Shown: positions 55,546 through 64,000 of the stretch, in pieces
Layout: each line of letters begins with the position of its first letter
How positions within the stretch are numbered: the first letter of the stretch is position 1
Assembly (NCBI GenBank): GCA_017304655.1
Contig: JAFKLY010000004.1
Location: forward strand, 1 to 64,000
Length of the DNA: 64,000 nucleotides
DNA from: Sphingomonas sp.
GTDB taxonomy: Bacteria > Pseudomonadota > Alphaproteobacteria > Sphingomonadales > Sphingomonadaceae
Reading direction: 5' to 3'
Program-made: the position numbers and the translations under genes
Notes under the pieces: model-generated
Databases searched by the model: none
Told to the model about the DNA's origin: nothing
Seen by the model: the letters and a program-made list of their open reading frames with translations, nothing else

Positions 55546-56898
55546 ATGAAGCGAGCAAGGGCGGCGCGTTTCGTCTGTCTCATCGGAGGCATTTTGATGG
55601 CGGCGAGCGGAGCGGGATCAGCGCAGGCAGCGGAGCAGGTCCGGCAGTCGGTCGATGCGCGGATCGATGCGGCCCTGCCTGATTTGCTGGCGGTCTATCG
55701 CGATCTCCACGCCAATCCTGAACTGAGCTTTCAGGAAGTGCAGACAGCCGCCAAGCTGGCGGCGCGTGCAAGAAAGCTCGGCTTCACCGTCACGGAAAAG
55801 GTCGGGCAGACCGGCGTGGTCGCGGTGCTGAAGAACGGCCCCGGTCCCACGTTGATGATCCGCGCGGACATGGACGCGCTGCCGCTCGCCGAGAAGACCG
55901 GCCTGCCTTATGCCTCAAAGGTGGTGGCCACCACGCGCGACGGGATCGAAAGTCCGGTCATGCACGCCTGCGGTCATGATACGCACATGTCCGCCTGGCT
56001 CGGCACGGCGCAGGCGCTGGCGGGGATGAAGGACGCGTGGTCGGGCACGCTCGTCATGATCCTCCAGCCGGCTGAGGAAATCGGCCTCGGTGCCAAGGCG
56101 ATGATCGCGGATGGGCTCTACACGCGCTTTCCCAAGCCGGACTATGTGATCGCCTTCCATGATTCCGCCGAGCTGCCGGCTGGCACCATCGGCATCCCCG
56201 CCGATTGGGCGCTCGCCAATGTCGACAGTGTCGACCTGACGGTGCGCGGCGTGGGCGGGCACGGCGCCTATCCGCACCTGACAAAGGACCCGATCGTCCT
56301 TGCGAGCCGCATCGTCACCAGCCTGCAGACGTTGGTCAGCCGCGAGCGGGATCCCAAGGAGGCGGCAGTCGTGACCGTCGGCAGCTTCATCGCGGGCGCC
56401 AAGCACAATGTCATTCCGGATGAGGCAAAGCTGCTCATCACCGTGCGCAGCTATTCGGATGAAACGCGCGCGGCCCTTCTCGCCGGGATCGAGCGGATTG
56501 CGCGTGGCGAAGCGATTGCCGCCGGACTGCCGGAAGATCGCATGCCGATCATGACGGTCGAGGCGAATTATACGCCGTCCACCTTCAACACGCCCGTCGT
56601 GACGGGCCGTCTCCGTGCGACGCTTGCCGGCCATTTCGGTGCGGAGCGCGTAAAGACCGTGCCGCCAGTGATGGCAGGCGAGGATTTCAGCCAGTTCCAC
56701 AGAACGGACAAGGCGGTGGAGAGCGTCATTTTCTGGGTCGGCGGGGTCGATCCGGCCAAGGTGGAGCGCGCCCGCAAGGGCGAAATCAGCCTGCCGGGCC
56801 TGCACAGTCCGCTCTGGGCGCCTGAACCCGAGGCCGTGATCGGCACGGCGAGCAAGGCGCTGACGGTCGCCGCGCTGGACCTTTTGGGCAAGAAATAG
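55546..56898 (+). CDS. Exported M20-family amidohydrolase/peptidase
   Basis: 450 aa. N-terminal signal peptide (FVCLIGGILMAASGAGSAQAAE, about 9-30). The catalytic domain has ADMDALPLAEKTGLPYAS, HACGHDTHMSAWLG (metal His/Asp), PAEEIGLGAKAMIADGL and the C-terminal MAGEDFSQF, the hallmarks of the M20D amidohydrolase subgroup (hippurate, N-acyl-amino-acid hydrolases). Two metal ions and a dimerisation insert (about 210-330) are expected. Substrate unknown; a periplasmic place suggests scavenging of N-acylated amino acids. Confidence 0.9.
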   Translation: MKRARAARFVCLIGGILMAASGAGSAQAAEQVRQSVDARIDAALPDLLAVYRDLHANPELSFQEVQTAAKLAARARKLGFTVTEKVGQTGVVAVLKNGPGPTLMIRADMDALPLAEKTGLPYASKVVATTRDGIESPVMHACGHDTHMSAWLGTAQALAGMKDAWSGTLVMILQPAEEIGLGAKAMIADGLYTRFPKPDYVIAFHDSAELPAGTIGIPADWALANVDSVDLTVRGVGGHGAYPHLTKDPIVLASRIVTSLQTLVSRERDPKEAAVVTVGSFIAGAKHNVIPDEAKLLITVRSYSDETRAALLAGIERIARGEAIAAGLPEDRMPIMTVEANYTPSTFNTPVVTGRLRATLAGHFGAERVKTVPPVMAGEDFSQFHRTDKAVESVIFWVGGVDPAKVERARKGEISLPGLHSPLWAPEPEAVIGTASKALTVAALDLLGKK

Positions 56899-56922
56899 TG
56901 CCGACGTGCAGCCGGCGCTGAA

Positions 56923-57348
56923 TCAGCGTCGTTCCCAGTCCGGCTTGGATGGCGGCGGCGGCAGCGCAGGTGTCGGTCCGCTCGGCGGACCTGAGCCGGG
57001 CGCGGGTGGCGCGGCAGACCCTTGCGCGATCTGAGGTGGCGCTGGTGGGCGTGGCGGAGGTGGAGGTTCATCGCCGCCGACAGTCATTGCACCGGAAACG
57101 ACACCCTGAGCGTCGAGGGAGGGCGCCGTGTCGGCAACAGGGTCGCTTGAGGCTGGCTCAGCAGTCTGCATCATCGCTGGCGGTGTCGCACTCGGCGGTG
57201 GAGCGGGCTGCGGTGCGTCGGGCTGTGCCTGGCCCGCGGTGGCGACGGCCTGTTCCGCGTTGGGCAGCGTGCCGCTGATGACATTCACGACAAGCGGGGC
57301 GCCAACCAATATGGCGCCGGCAACGACCAAGTAAACGCGCATCGACAT
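56923..57348 (-). CDS. Proline-rich single-span membrane protein
   Basis: 141 aa. One hydrophobic segment (MRVYLVVAGAILVGAPLVVNV, about 3-23) is followed by a low-complexity region rich in Pro, Ala, Gln and Ser that makes up the rest. It could be an inner-membrane protein with a periplasmic linker. I recognise no domain and no partner; the next gene on the same strand is absent and the M20 gene converges with it. Confidence 0.5.
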   Translation of the reverse strand: MSMRVYLVVAGAILVGAPLVVNVISGTLPNAEQAVATAGQAQPDAPQPAPPPSATPPAMMQTAEPASSDPVADTAPSLDAQGVVSGAMTVGGDEPPPPPRPPAPPQIAQGSAAPPAPGSGPPSGPTPALPPPPSKPDWERR

Positions 57349-57752
57349 GCCGGGTCAGTAGCTCCGTCTCGTCCGTGGACGGAAAGGCTAAAGGAACAGG
57401 CTTAGCAATTGGTAAACGCATGTGAGGTACGGCGGCGATAGGCTGCAATTGCTTACCATGCTGGCGGCTGATTGATGCGGCGTTCAACATATCTTTGCCA
57501 TTTACGCTGTATCGGCGGACCATGCCGGAGAGACCGGCGATATGATATTCGGCAAGCGGCGTGAATCCTCGGGAAGCCGCAGCGCTCAAAGGTGAATTGG
57601 CGGCATGATCCGATTGTTCAGGTATGATATCCGGCATGCGGCGCCGACGAACGGGCTGGCCGCGTCTGTCCTACGATGGGTGCCGGCTATCCCGCAGACC
57701 TGGCGGACGCGTCTGCGGCCGGAGGGTGCGCGCTAGGCGCCGCTGACAGGGC
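57349..57752. promoter_or_regulatory. 404-bp region before prsK
   Basis: Gene-free between a minus-strand gene and prsK. It contains imperfect repeats of GCAATTG (about 57402 and 57447) and several short AT-rich stretches. PrsR acts with sigma-54, but I could not find a convincing -24/-12 promoter by eye. Confidence 0.35.
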
Positions 57753-59870
57753 ATGGGACCGACGCCTTCTTTCTGGATTGTCGCAGGCAATGCCGGCCAC
57801 GCGCTCGCCGCCGTGCTGCTCGCCAGCCTGGCGATCCTCACGTCCCGCCGATCCGGAGGCACCCGCGAGGGGCAAGCGCTTGTTGTCGCGCTGGCGCTGA
57901 CTGCGCTCTGGTCGCTGCGTCATGCTCTGGCTGGTATACTCAGCATGGACAGGTTGTCGGATGGCGTGGCTGAAACGGTCCGAAATGGCGCTTGGCTGGC
58001 CGTGCTCGCGCTGCATGTGCGCCGCGTGGATGGCGCCTTTAGTCTGAAGCGAGGCCGCCCGGCCGTCCTTGTCGCGCTTGGTCTTCTGCTCGTCGCGCAA
58101 CTCGGATTTGATCTTCTGGTGGGCGAAGGCGCGCCCCTCAATGCCGGTGTCCTGCCCGTCTTCCGATCAAGCTGGCTCACCCGCTGCATTTTCGCGCTTG
58201 GGGGCCTCATTGCGTTGCACGGCCTCTCCGGCCGTCGCGATCATCCGGCCAAGGCTCGACAGGAGGCGTGGCTCGGCGCGGCACTGGCCTTCATGTGGGC
58301 CTATGATTTCAACCACTATATGTTTGCCTGGCTGACGGGCGACCATGCCAGCTCGATCGGCCCGATGCGTGGCTTTGTCATGACGCTGGTCGCTGTGATG
58401 ATCGCGCTTGGCCTGCGGACGGATGGCATGCGCCGCGTGGCCCTCTCTCGCGCCGCGACGATGCGGCTGATCTCGGCCGGCATCATCGCGATTTACCTGC
58501 TGGTCGTGGCGCTGCTGGCCATGGCGTCGAGCGATTTGAGTGCGCCGTTCGGGCGTGTCGCGCAATTCTCGGTGCTGTTCGCGCTTGCCGTGTCCGTGCT
58601 GGCTCTGCTCCCGTCCGCTTCATTGCGGTCCTGGCTGCGCGTGGAGGTTTCCAAGCATCTCTTCGCACATCGCTATGATTATCGTGCGCTTTGGTTGCGC
58701 TTCGCCGCGACGGTCGACGAATCCATGCATGCCGACATCCCGCTCAACCAGCGCGTGACTCGCGCCATTGCCGAGGCGATCGAGGCGCCGGGCGCGGTGC
58801 TGTATCTGCGCGACGAGCAGGGCGGGCTTGCCGGAACCTGTGACTGGCACTGGCCGGATCCGGACGAGGCAGGAGCGCGGCTCGACCCGCGCCTCGCGCA
58901 ACGCCTCGAGCAGGCAAGCTGGATCATCGATTTGCGCCGGGACTGGGCCGATTATGGTTCGCTGCTTCCGGCCTGGATGCAGCGCAGCCCCCATGCCTGG
59001 GCCATCGCCCCGCTGCTCCATCGTGAGCAGCTTATCGGCGTCATCCTGCTGGCGTCGCCAGCCGCCCGGCCCCGGCTGGACTGGGAGGATCTGGACGTGC
59101 TGCGCGTGGTCTGCGGCGAGGCCGCCGCGCGGATCAGCGAGGCGCGTGGCCGTGCGGCGTTGGCCGAGGCGCAGCGCTTTGACGAATTCAACCGCCGCTT
59201 TGCTTTCATCCTCCATGACATCAAGAACCTGGTCAGCCAGATGTCCCTGCTGGCCAGCAACGCCCAACGCCATGCGGACAATCCTGCCTTTCGCGAAGAC
59301 ATGGTGCTCACTTTGCGTGAGACGGCAAGCCGGATGACCGAGTTGCTCCAGCGTCTTGGCCGGCCAGAGCCGGTGGGCGACGCCGCGCCGGGAACGCTCC
59401 TGCTCGGGCCCTGGGCGCGCGAACTGGCGCCGGGGTGGTCTGCGGGGCTCGGACTCGTGCAGGTGGAGGGCGATGTGGCGCAGCCCGTGCGGGCCGACGC
59501 GGACGGCTTGTCCCGTGCACTGGGCCATCTGGTGCGCAACGCGATCGAGGCGAGCCCAGCCGGCCGGCTGGTGCGCATACGGCTCAAGCCCGAGGGTAGT
59601 GAGGCGGCTATTCAGGTGATCGACGGGGGCAGCGGCATGACGCCGGATTTCGTGCGCGATCAGCTGTTCCGCCCGTTCAGTTCCAGCAAGAGAAATGGCT
59701 TCGGACTGGGCGCGCATGAGGCGCAGCTGCTGGTGCAGGGTATGGGCGGCAAGCTGGATGTACAAAGCGCGCCAGGTGAGGGCACGTGCTTTACCATCCG
59801 GTTGCCTTTTGCAGATAGAGTCGCCAGCGCGCCGGACTATTCCATCAAGACGATACGGAACACAGGCTGA
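57753..59870 (+). CDS. prsK: PEP-CTERM/XrtA system histidine kinase PrsK
   Basis: 705 aa. Roughly eight N-terminal membrane segments (about 5-280), then a GAF-like domain (about 300-460), H-box FAFILHDIKNLVSQMSLLAS (His about 489) and HATPase domain (DGGSGMTPDFV, NGFGLGAHEAQLL). The multi-span N-terminus plus GAF and the HDIKN H-box match PrsK, linked with exosortase/PEP-CTERM export and exopolysaccharide control. It shares 1 bp with prsR, which starts at its stop. No exosortase or EPS gene is in the window. Confidence 0.88.
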   Translation: MGPTPSFWIVAGNAGHALAAVLLASLAILTSRRSGGTREGQALVVALALTALWSLRHALAGILSMDRLSDGVAETVRNGAWLAVLALHVRRVDGAFSLKRGRPAVLVALGLLLVAQLGFDLLVGEGAPLNAGVLPVFRSSWLTRCIFALGGLIALHGLSGRRDHPAKARQEAWLGAALAFMWAYDFNHYMFAWLTGDHASSIGPMRGFVMTLVAVMIALGLRTDGMRRVALSRAATMRLISAGIIAIYLLVVALLAMASSDLSAPFGRVAQFSVLFALAVSVLALLPSASLRSWLRVEVSKHLFAHRYDYRALWLRFAATVDESMHADIPLNQRVTRAIAEAIEAPGAVLYLRDEQGGLAGTCDWHWPDPDEAGARLDPRLAQRLEQASWIIDLRRDWADYGSLLPAWMQRSPHAWAIAPLLHREQLIGVILLASPAARPRLDWEDLDVLRVVCGEAAARISEARGRAALAEAQRFDEFNRRFAFILHDIKNLVSQMSLLASNAQRHADNPAFREDMVLTLRETASRMTELLQRLGRPEPVGDAAPGTLLLGPWARELAPGWSAGLGLVQVEGDVAQPVRADADGLSRALGHLVRNAIEASPAGRLVRIRLKPEGSEAAIQVIDGGSGMTPDFVRDQLFRPFSSSKRNGFGLGAHEAQLLVQGMGGKLDVQSAPGEGTCFTIRLPFADRVASAPDYSIKTIRNTG

Positions 59871-61231
59871 TGCCCGACACCCGACCCAAATTGCTGATCG
59901 TCGAGGATGACCTCGGGCTCCAGCGCCAGTTGCGCTGGGCTTATGACGATTATCAGCTTCTGATCGCGGGGGATCGGGACGAAGCGCTTGAAATTCTGCG
60001 GCGGGAAGAGCCGCCGGTGGTGACGCTCGATCTCGGCCTGCCGCCCGATCCGGACGGGATCAGCGAAGGCATGGCCGTGCTTGCGCAGATCCTAGCCGAG
60101 CGGCCGGGTACGAAAGTGATCGTCGCGTCAGGTCATGGCGATCGCGCCAGTGCACGGCGTGCCATCGCCGAAGGGGCATGGGATTTCTACCAGAAGCCCA
60201 TCGACATCGACTCGCTCGGCCATATCGTCGGGCGCGCTTTCCACGTTCATGCACTGGAGACCGAGAACCGGCGCCTCGCCGAGGCGGCGCCCGAGGACAA
60301 GCGCGTTCTCGGTCAGATGATCACCGCCGCGCCCGAGATGCTCAAGGTTGCGCGCATGATCGAGCGCGTTGCCAATGCCAATGTGACCGTGATGCTGCTG
60401 GGCGCCAGCGGCACCGGCAAGGAACTGCTGGCGCGCGGCCTGCATGAGGCGAGCGATCGGGCATCCGGTCCCTTCGTCGCGATCAATTGCGCCGCGATCC
60501 CCGAGACGTTGCTGGAAAGCGAGCTGTTCGGCCACGAGAAGGGGGCCTTCACCGGGGCGGTGAAGACCACGCCTGGCAAGATTGAGCTGGCCGAGGGCGG
60601 TACCTTGTTCCTCGATGAGGTAGGCGACATTCCGCTGCCGCTCCAGGTGAAGCTGTTGCGCTTCCTGCAGGAGCGGGTGGTCGAGCGGATCGGTGGGCGT
60701 GTCGCCATTCCCGTCGACACGCGCATCGTCTGCGCCACGCACCAAAATCTGGAAGAGATGATCGCGCAAGGCCGCTTTCGTGAGGATCTCTATTATCGGC
60801 TGGCCGAAATCGTCGTGCGCATTCCCGGCCTTGCCGAGCGACCGGGCGATGCCGTGTTGCTCGCTCGCCATTTCGTCTCCCGCTTCGCGCGCGAACTCAA
60901 CCCGCAAGTGAAGGGCCTTGCCGGTGATGCCCTGGCCGCCATCGATGCCTGGCCGTGGCCGGGCAATGTGCGCGAGCTGGAGAACCGGGTGAAGCGCGCG
61001 GTCATCCTCGCTGACGGCAAGCTGGTGAGCGCCGCCGACCTCGACCTCGATGGACGGGAGTCCGACGAAGGCGGCGTGGTGAGTTTGCGCGCGGTGCGTG
61101 AAGCGGCCGACCAGTTGGCGATCCGTCGCGCAATGGCGCGGGCCGACGGCAATATTTCCGGCGCGGCGCGTTTGCTCGGCGTGAGCCGACCGACCCTCTA
61201 CGATCTCATGAAGAGCTATAATCTGGGCTGA
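59870..61231 (+). CDS. prsR: PEP-CTERM-box response regulator PrsR (sigma-54 activator)
   Basis: 453 aa. Receiver domain (acidic DD at 13-14; phospho-Asp54 in VTLDLGLPPDPDG), AAA+ sigma-54 domain with Walker A LLGASGTGKE and the loop EKGAFTGA that contacts sigma-54, Walker B GGTLFLDEVGDIP, and a Fis-type HTH (ISGAARLLGVSRPTLYDLMKSY) at the end. It is the partner of PrsK; in other bacteria PrsR activates PEP-CTERM and polysaccharide genes. The start overlaps prsK by one base (ATGA/TGATG), consistent with coupling. Confidence 0.93.
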   Translation: MPDTRPKLLIVEDDLGLQRQLRWAYDDYQLLIAGDRDEALEILRREEPPVVTLDLGLPPDPDGISEGMAVLAQILAERPGTKVIVASGHGDRASARRAIAEGAWDFYQKPIDIDSLGHIVGRAFHVHALETENRRLAEAAPEDKRVLGQMITAAPEMLKVARMIERVANANVTVMLLGASGTGKELLARGLHEASDRASGPFVAINCAAIPETLLESELFGHEKGAFTGAVKTTPGKIELAEGGTLFLDEVGDIPLPLQVKLLRFLQERVVERIGGRVAIPVDTRIVCATHQNLEEMIAQGRFREDLYYRLAEIVVRIPGLAERPGDAVLLARHFVSRFARELNPQVKGLAGDALAAIDAWPWPGNVRELENRVKRAVILADGKLVSAADLDLDGRESDEGGVVSLRAVREAADQLAIRRAMARADGNISGAARLLGVSRPTLYDLMKSYNLG

Positions 61232-61294
61232 GAGCGCCGAAGCTTGCGGGTGCCTATTGGTATCCCGGTCTCGTCCATCCGGGCGAGGATGGCC

Positions 61295-61642
61295 TTAAAT
61301 CCGGGTCTTGTCCTCGAGCTCATCCATCGTGATGCCGATGCGGCGCATCTGCTCCGCGACAGGGGGCCAGACCGCGCCGAAGAACCGATCGCGCTCCATC
61401 GCGCGCAGCCTGCGTGAGGCGCCGGGCGCGACGAACATGCCGACGCCGCGCTTGACCTGGACAAGACCGTCGTCCTGAAAGCTCTGATAGGCCTTGGCGA
61501 CCGTGAGCGGATTGGCGCCCTGCTGCGCGGCAAAGGCACGGACGGAGGGGAGCATGTCCCCGTCGCCGAATTTTCCATCCAGAATAGCTGCGGCAATGAT
61601 GTCGCGCAGGCGCAGATAGACCGGGCGGCTGTCATCGATCAT
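61295..61642 (-). CDS. GntR-family regulator, YtrA type
   Basis: 115 aa. A winged-helix GntR domain (about 8-72) with LRDIIAAAILDGKFGDGDMLPSVRAFAAQQGANPLTVAKAYQ in part (first 20 residues shown by position) and a short C-terminal helix region (about 80-115). The lack of a large effector domain is typical of the YtrA subfamily, which often controls ABC transporters; none is nearby. It is convergent with prsR (63 bp from its stop). Confidence 0.9.
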   Translation of the reverse strand: MIDDSRPVYLRLRDIIAAAILDGKFGDGDMLPSVRAFAAQQGANPLTVAKAYQSFQDDGLVQVKRGVGMFVAPGASRRLRAMERDRFFGAVWPPVAEQMRRIGITMDELEDKTRI

Positions 61643-61700
61643 GCTGCATCACTGACATAATACAGCCAATCGGTCAACCGCTTCTATAAGCCGACGAGCG

Positions 61701-62279
61701 TCAGGCGCCGGGCCAGATAGAGAGGATGTCGGCCAGCTCGGGGCGGGGCCGCTCCTCCAGCTCCCGGCTCGGCGTGCCGATAAAGACGAAGCCGGCGATC
61801 CGTTCGTTAGCGTTACCGAACGCGTTGCGCACTTCATCGTTGAAGGCAGGCCATGCGGTGAGCCAGCCGCCGGCAAAGCCCATGGCATGTGCGGCGTGCA
61901 GCAAGTTCATGGCTGCCGCGCCCACGGACAGTTCCTGCTCCCAGAGCGGGATCTTGCTGCTCTTGGGCGAGGACAGGACGACGACCAGCGCCGGCGCCTG
62001 GGTGGCGAACTGCACATGCGCCTCAAGTTCCAATCGCCCGGCATCGGGTTTCTCGCGCAAATAGGCCGTGGTAATGAGATCGGCGAGCGCCTGCCGCTTG
62101 TCGTCAGGCACGATGACGAAGCGCCATGGCGCCAGCTTGCCGTGATCGGGCGTGCGAGCGGCGATGCCCACCATGTCCCGGAGCTGGTCAAGGCTCGGGC
62201 CGGGCAGGCCGAGATCGCGCGGTTTGCCTGAACGGCGCGTGGAGAGATGGGCGAGGAGAGAAGAGCGATCGTTCAGCAT
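61701..62279 (-). CDS. Nitroreductase-family oxidoreductase
   Basis: 192 aa. Starts MLNDRSSLLAHLSTRRSGKP; the LDQLRDMVGIAARTPDHGKLAPWRFVIV block matches YdjA-type nitroreductases (FMN-dependent, dimeric). AAAMNLLHAAHAMGFAGGWLT and GFVFIGTPSRELEERPRPEL complete the fold. It reduces nitro groups or quinones using NAD(P)H; physiological substrate unknown. It shares orientation with gntR, 58 bp apart, and diverges from the POT gene. Confidence 0.9.
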   Translation of the reverse strand: MLNDRSSLLAHLSTRRSGKPRDLGLPGPSLDQLRDMVGIAARTPDHGKLAPWRFVIVPDDKRQALADLITTAYLREKPDAGRLELEAHVQFATQAPALVVVLSSPKSSKIPLWEQELSVGAAAMNLLHAAHAMGFAGGWLTAWPAFNDEVRNAFGNANERIAGFVFIGTPSRELEERPRPELADILSIWPGA

Positions 62280-62446
62280 GCCGTAGCGCTAGACAAATCC
62301 CCACGGCCCGCCAAGCGGCTTCGCGATCCGTCCGCAACAAAGGCCGCGAAAAATCGCGCTTCACAGCGGCAGGATTATCTCTAGTTTCGGTCGATCAACT
62401 TCGCGCGGCCGGGCGACAAGACCCGGCGCACGAAACAGGAGACGTT

Positions 62447-64000
62447 ATGGCAACCATTCCCGCCATTGCCCTTGGCGCATTGCTGGTCCTTCTGATCGGC
62501 GGCGCTGCGGGGCTTTCGGGCCGAAAGGCCGAGTTCCTTGGGCATCCCAAGGGGCTCTACATTCTCTTCTTCGCCGAAATGTGGGAGCGCTTTTCCTACT
62601 ACGGCATGCGCGCCCTGCTCATTTTCTACCTGACCAAGCATTGGCTGTTCGCGGACGGGCAGGCCAATCTCATTTATGGCGCCTATACCAGCCTGGTTTA
62701 CGTCACCCCCGTCCTCGGCGGTTATCTGGCCGACCGTTATCTTGGCCAGCGCAAGGCCGTGCTGTTCGGCGCGCTGATCCTTACCGCGGGTCATTGCCTC
62801 ATGGCGTTCGAAGGGACAGGCGGACAGGGCGATCCCACGATCAATGTCTTCTGGCTCGCGCTCAGTTGCATCGTCGTTGGCTCGGGCTTCCTCAAGGCGA
62901 ATATCTCGGTGATCGTCGGTCAGCTTTACGGCCTCACCGATCCTCGCCGGGACGGCGCCTATACGATCTTCTATGTCGGCGTGAATGTGGGCGCCGCGAT
63001 CGGCACGATCATGGCCGGCTGGCTCGGCGAAACCTATGGCTGGAAATACGGCTTTGGTGCAGCGGGCGTCGGCATGTTGCTGGGCGCAGCGGTGTTCGTC
63101 CTCGGCAAGCCCTTTCTCATGGGGCGGGGAGAGCCGCCAAAGCCGCTGACCTTCCGGGCAGAATGGCTGCTCTACGGCATCGGCATCGCCTCGATTGGCG
63201 TCATCTGGTTCCTCGTGCAGTTTCAGGACATCATCCAGAACCTGCTGATCGTGGCAGGCGTGACGCTGCTGGGCTATGTGATGGTGACGGCGGCGTTCAC
63301 CCTCCCATACCGGTCTCTGTCCCTGGCGCCGCGCGGCAAGGTCATCGGGATGATTGCCGGTTTGGCGCTCCTGCTCGTCGGCATGCTGCTGTGGTCCAAT
63401 GCGGTGACGGACGAAGGCGGTCGGATCGGATCGATCGGCACAGCCGTCGGCGCGGCGATCATATTCAGCATCGCCATCATGGACTCGCTCGCGATCAAGC
63501 ATGACGGTCGAGATCGCCTCTACGCCATTCTCTTCCTCGTCGCGCTCAATCCGGTGTTCTGGGGCCTGTTCGAGCAAGCGGGCGGCAGCCTCAATCTCTA
63601 CACCGATCGCTACGTGGACCGTGGCGGGTTTCAGACAACCTTCTTCCAGTCGCTCAATCCCATCTACATCGTCCTGCTGGGGCCGGTCTTCGCCTGGCTT
63701 TGGCTTTGGCTCGGCAAGCGGGGCTGGGAGCCGTCCGCACCTGCCAAATTCGGTCTGGCGCTGGCGCAGGTCGGCTTTTCCTTCCTTGTCTTCGTCTGGG
63801 GCGCGCAGTCGGTGGGCATGGCGGCGTTGACGCCGGTGCTGTTCGTCTTTCTGGTCTATCTGTTCCAGACGACTGGCGAGCTGTGCCTTTCCCCCGTTGG
63901 GCTCTCGGCAATGAACCGGCTTGCTCCCCGCCATCTGGCCAGTCTCATCATGGGCGCATGGTTCTACATGTCGGCGGTCGGCAATTTCGTCGCCGGCAAG
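62447..64000 (+). CDS. POT-family peptide transporter (truncated by window end)
   Basis: 518 codons are visible; the gene runs past the window. POT signature EMWERFSYYGMR (44-55), FYVGVNVGAAIG in place of the second POT motif, DRYLGQRKAVLFGALIL, FWGLFEQAGGSLNLY, and about 13 membrane segments so far. These carriers import di- and tripeptides with protons; the ExxERF motif (Glu44, Glu47, Arg48) handles protons. ATG at 62447 follows CAGGAGACG. A GC hairpin GCCGGG/CCCGGC at 62408-62425 sits in the leader. Confidence 0.92.
   Translation, partial: MATIPAIALGALLVLLIGGAAGLSGRKAEFLGHPKGLYILFFAEMWERFSYYGMRALLIFYLTKHWLFADGQANLIYGAYTSLVYVTPVLGGYLADRYLGQRKAVLFGALILTAGHCLMAFEGTGGQGDPTINVFWLALSCIVVGSGFLKANISVIVGQLYGLTDPRRDGAYTIFYVGVNVGAAIGTIMAGWLGETYGWKYGFGAAGVGMLLGAAVFVLGKPFLMGRGEPPKPLTFRAEWLLYGIGIASIGVIWFLVQFQDIIQNLLIVAGVTLLGYVMVTAAFTLPYRSLSLAPRGKVIGMIAGLALLLVGMLLWSNAVTDEGGRIGSIGTAVGAAIIFSIAIMDSLAIKHDGRDRLYAILFLVALNPVFWGLFEQAGGSLNLYTDRYVDRGGFQTTFFQSLNPIYIVLLGPVFAWLWLWLGKRGWEPSAPAKFGLALAQVGFSFLVFVWGAQSVGMAALTPVLFVFLVYLFQTTGELCLSPVGLSAMNRLAPRHLASLIMGAWFYMSAVGNFVAGK

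Noticed and set aside
57158-57637. Minus-strand frame of 159 codons before prsK
   Set aside because: It overlaps the proline-rich gene in another frame, has no ribosome-binding site and no recognisable sequence.
62381-63934. 517-codon minus-strand frame opposite the POT gene
   Set aside because: The plus frame has a clear POT signature and membrane segments; the minus frame is a codon-bias shadow.

Overview
The window is a gene-dense stretch of high-GC (about 65%) chromosome from an alphaproteobacterium, most probably a member of the Sphingomonadales. The evidence is the gene content and order: a DivL-type pseudo-kinase with Tyr in its H-box, ChvI-ChvG followed by a short HprK and PTS-Ntr genes, alphaproteobacterial AddAB, LexA-type GTTC-N7-GTTC sites, PrsK/PrsR, and the order lptD-surA-pdxA-rsmA. 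There is no rRNA or CRISPR, and I found no tRNA. Most of the window is core housekeeping sequence. The accessory signal is concentrated at about 50.9-52.4 kb and in a few intergenic spaces.

Layout. (1) 0-11.7 kb, + strand: end of ahcY and its terminator, then a compressed cluster divL-tsaE-amgK-murU-addB-addA-trxA (cell-cycle control, t6A modification, cell-wall sugar recycling, double-strand break repair, redox). (2) 11.7-13.7 kb, - strand: inositol-phosphatase-family gene and argJ. (3) 13.8-17.6 kb, + strand: a TonB-C-terminal protein, a small putative secreted protein, secA. (4) 18.0-24.5 kb, - strand: one operon-like run, chvI-chvG-hprK-rapZ-EIIA-HPr-rRNA methyltransferase-MFS transporter, with pckA divergent at 24.8 kb. 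(5) 26.4-28.2 kb: a DUF937/YidB-like gene, a 0.9-kb intergenic region rich in repeats, and a gene of unknown function. (6) 28.2-31 kb, - strand: a divergent MurA-like enzyme and an NfeD/QmcA membrane pair. (7) 31.1-38.1 kb, + strand: a CitE-like lyase, a DUF1800/DUF1501 pair, guaB, an RsmB/NOP methyltransferase, a TPR protein. (8) 38.1-39.3 kb: a divergent TetR/VOC pair with two visible operators. (9) 39.3-45 kb, - strand: lptD-surA-pdxA-rsmA. (10) 45.2-50.1 kb, + strand: pepA-holC, ndk, a secreted beta-helix protein, a small soluble PAS/chemoreceptor-like protein. (11) 50.1-52.4 kb: the accessory locus described below. (12) 52.4-64 kb: small proteins, rmuC, an M20 peptidase, prsK-prsR, a GntR regulator, a nitroreductase and a POT peptide transporter cut by the window end.

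Most interesting locus. A PA0069-family radical SAM gene (minus strand, 50145-51209) is followed upstream by a low-GC DUF4145 gene (51295-52080). Beyond that lies a second, decayed copy of only the first part of the radical SAM gene (52123-52360). Each copy has its own LexA-type box exactly 11 bp upstream of its ATG. Both copies share a 12-bp direct repeat at the codons of the first [4Fe-4S] Cys. The simplest reading is that a ~1.15-kb cassette inserted into this conserved codon block, displaced the native 5' end, and supplied a replacement promoter and N-terminus so that the host gene stayed intact. The cassette also delivered one cargo gene of possible defence type. I see no integrase, so the mechanism is inference.

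Other points: a dispersed ~200-260 bp intergenic repeat present twice in opposite orientation (about 17.75-18.00 kb and 26.93-27.15 kb), a large near-perfect palindromic element at 27298-27386, a short leader ORF plus hairpin before an unknown gene, and a small signal-peptide ORF directly before secA.
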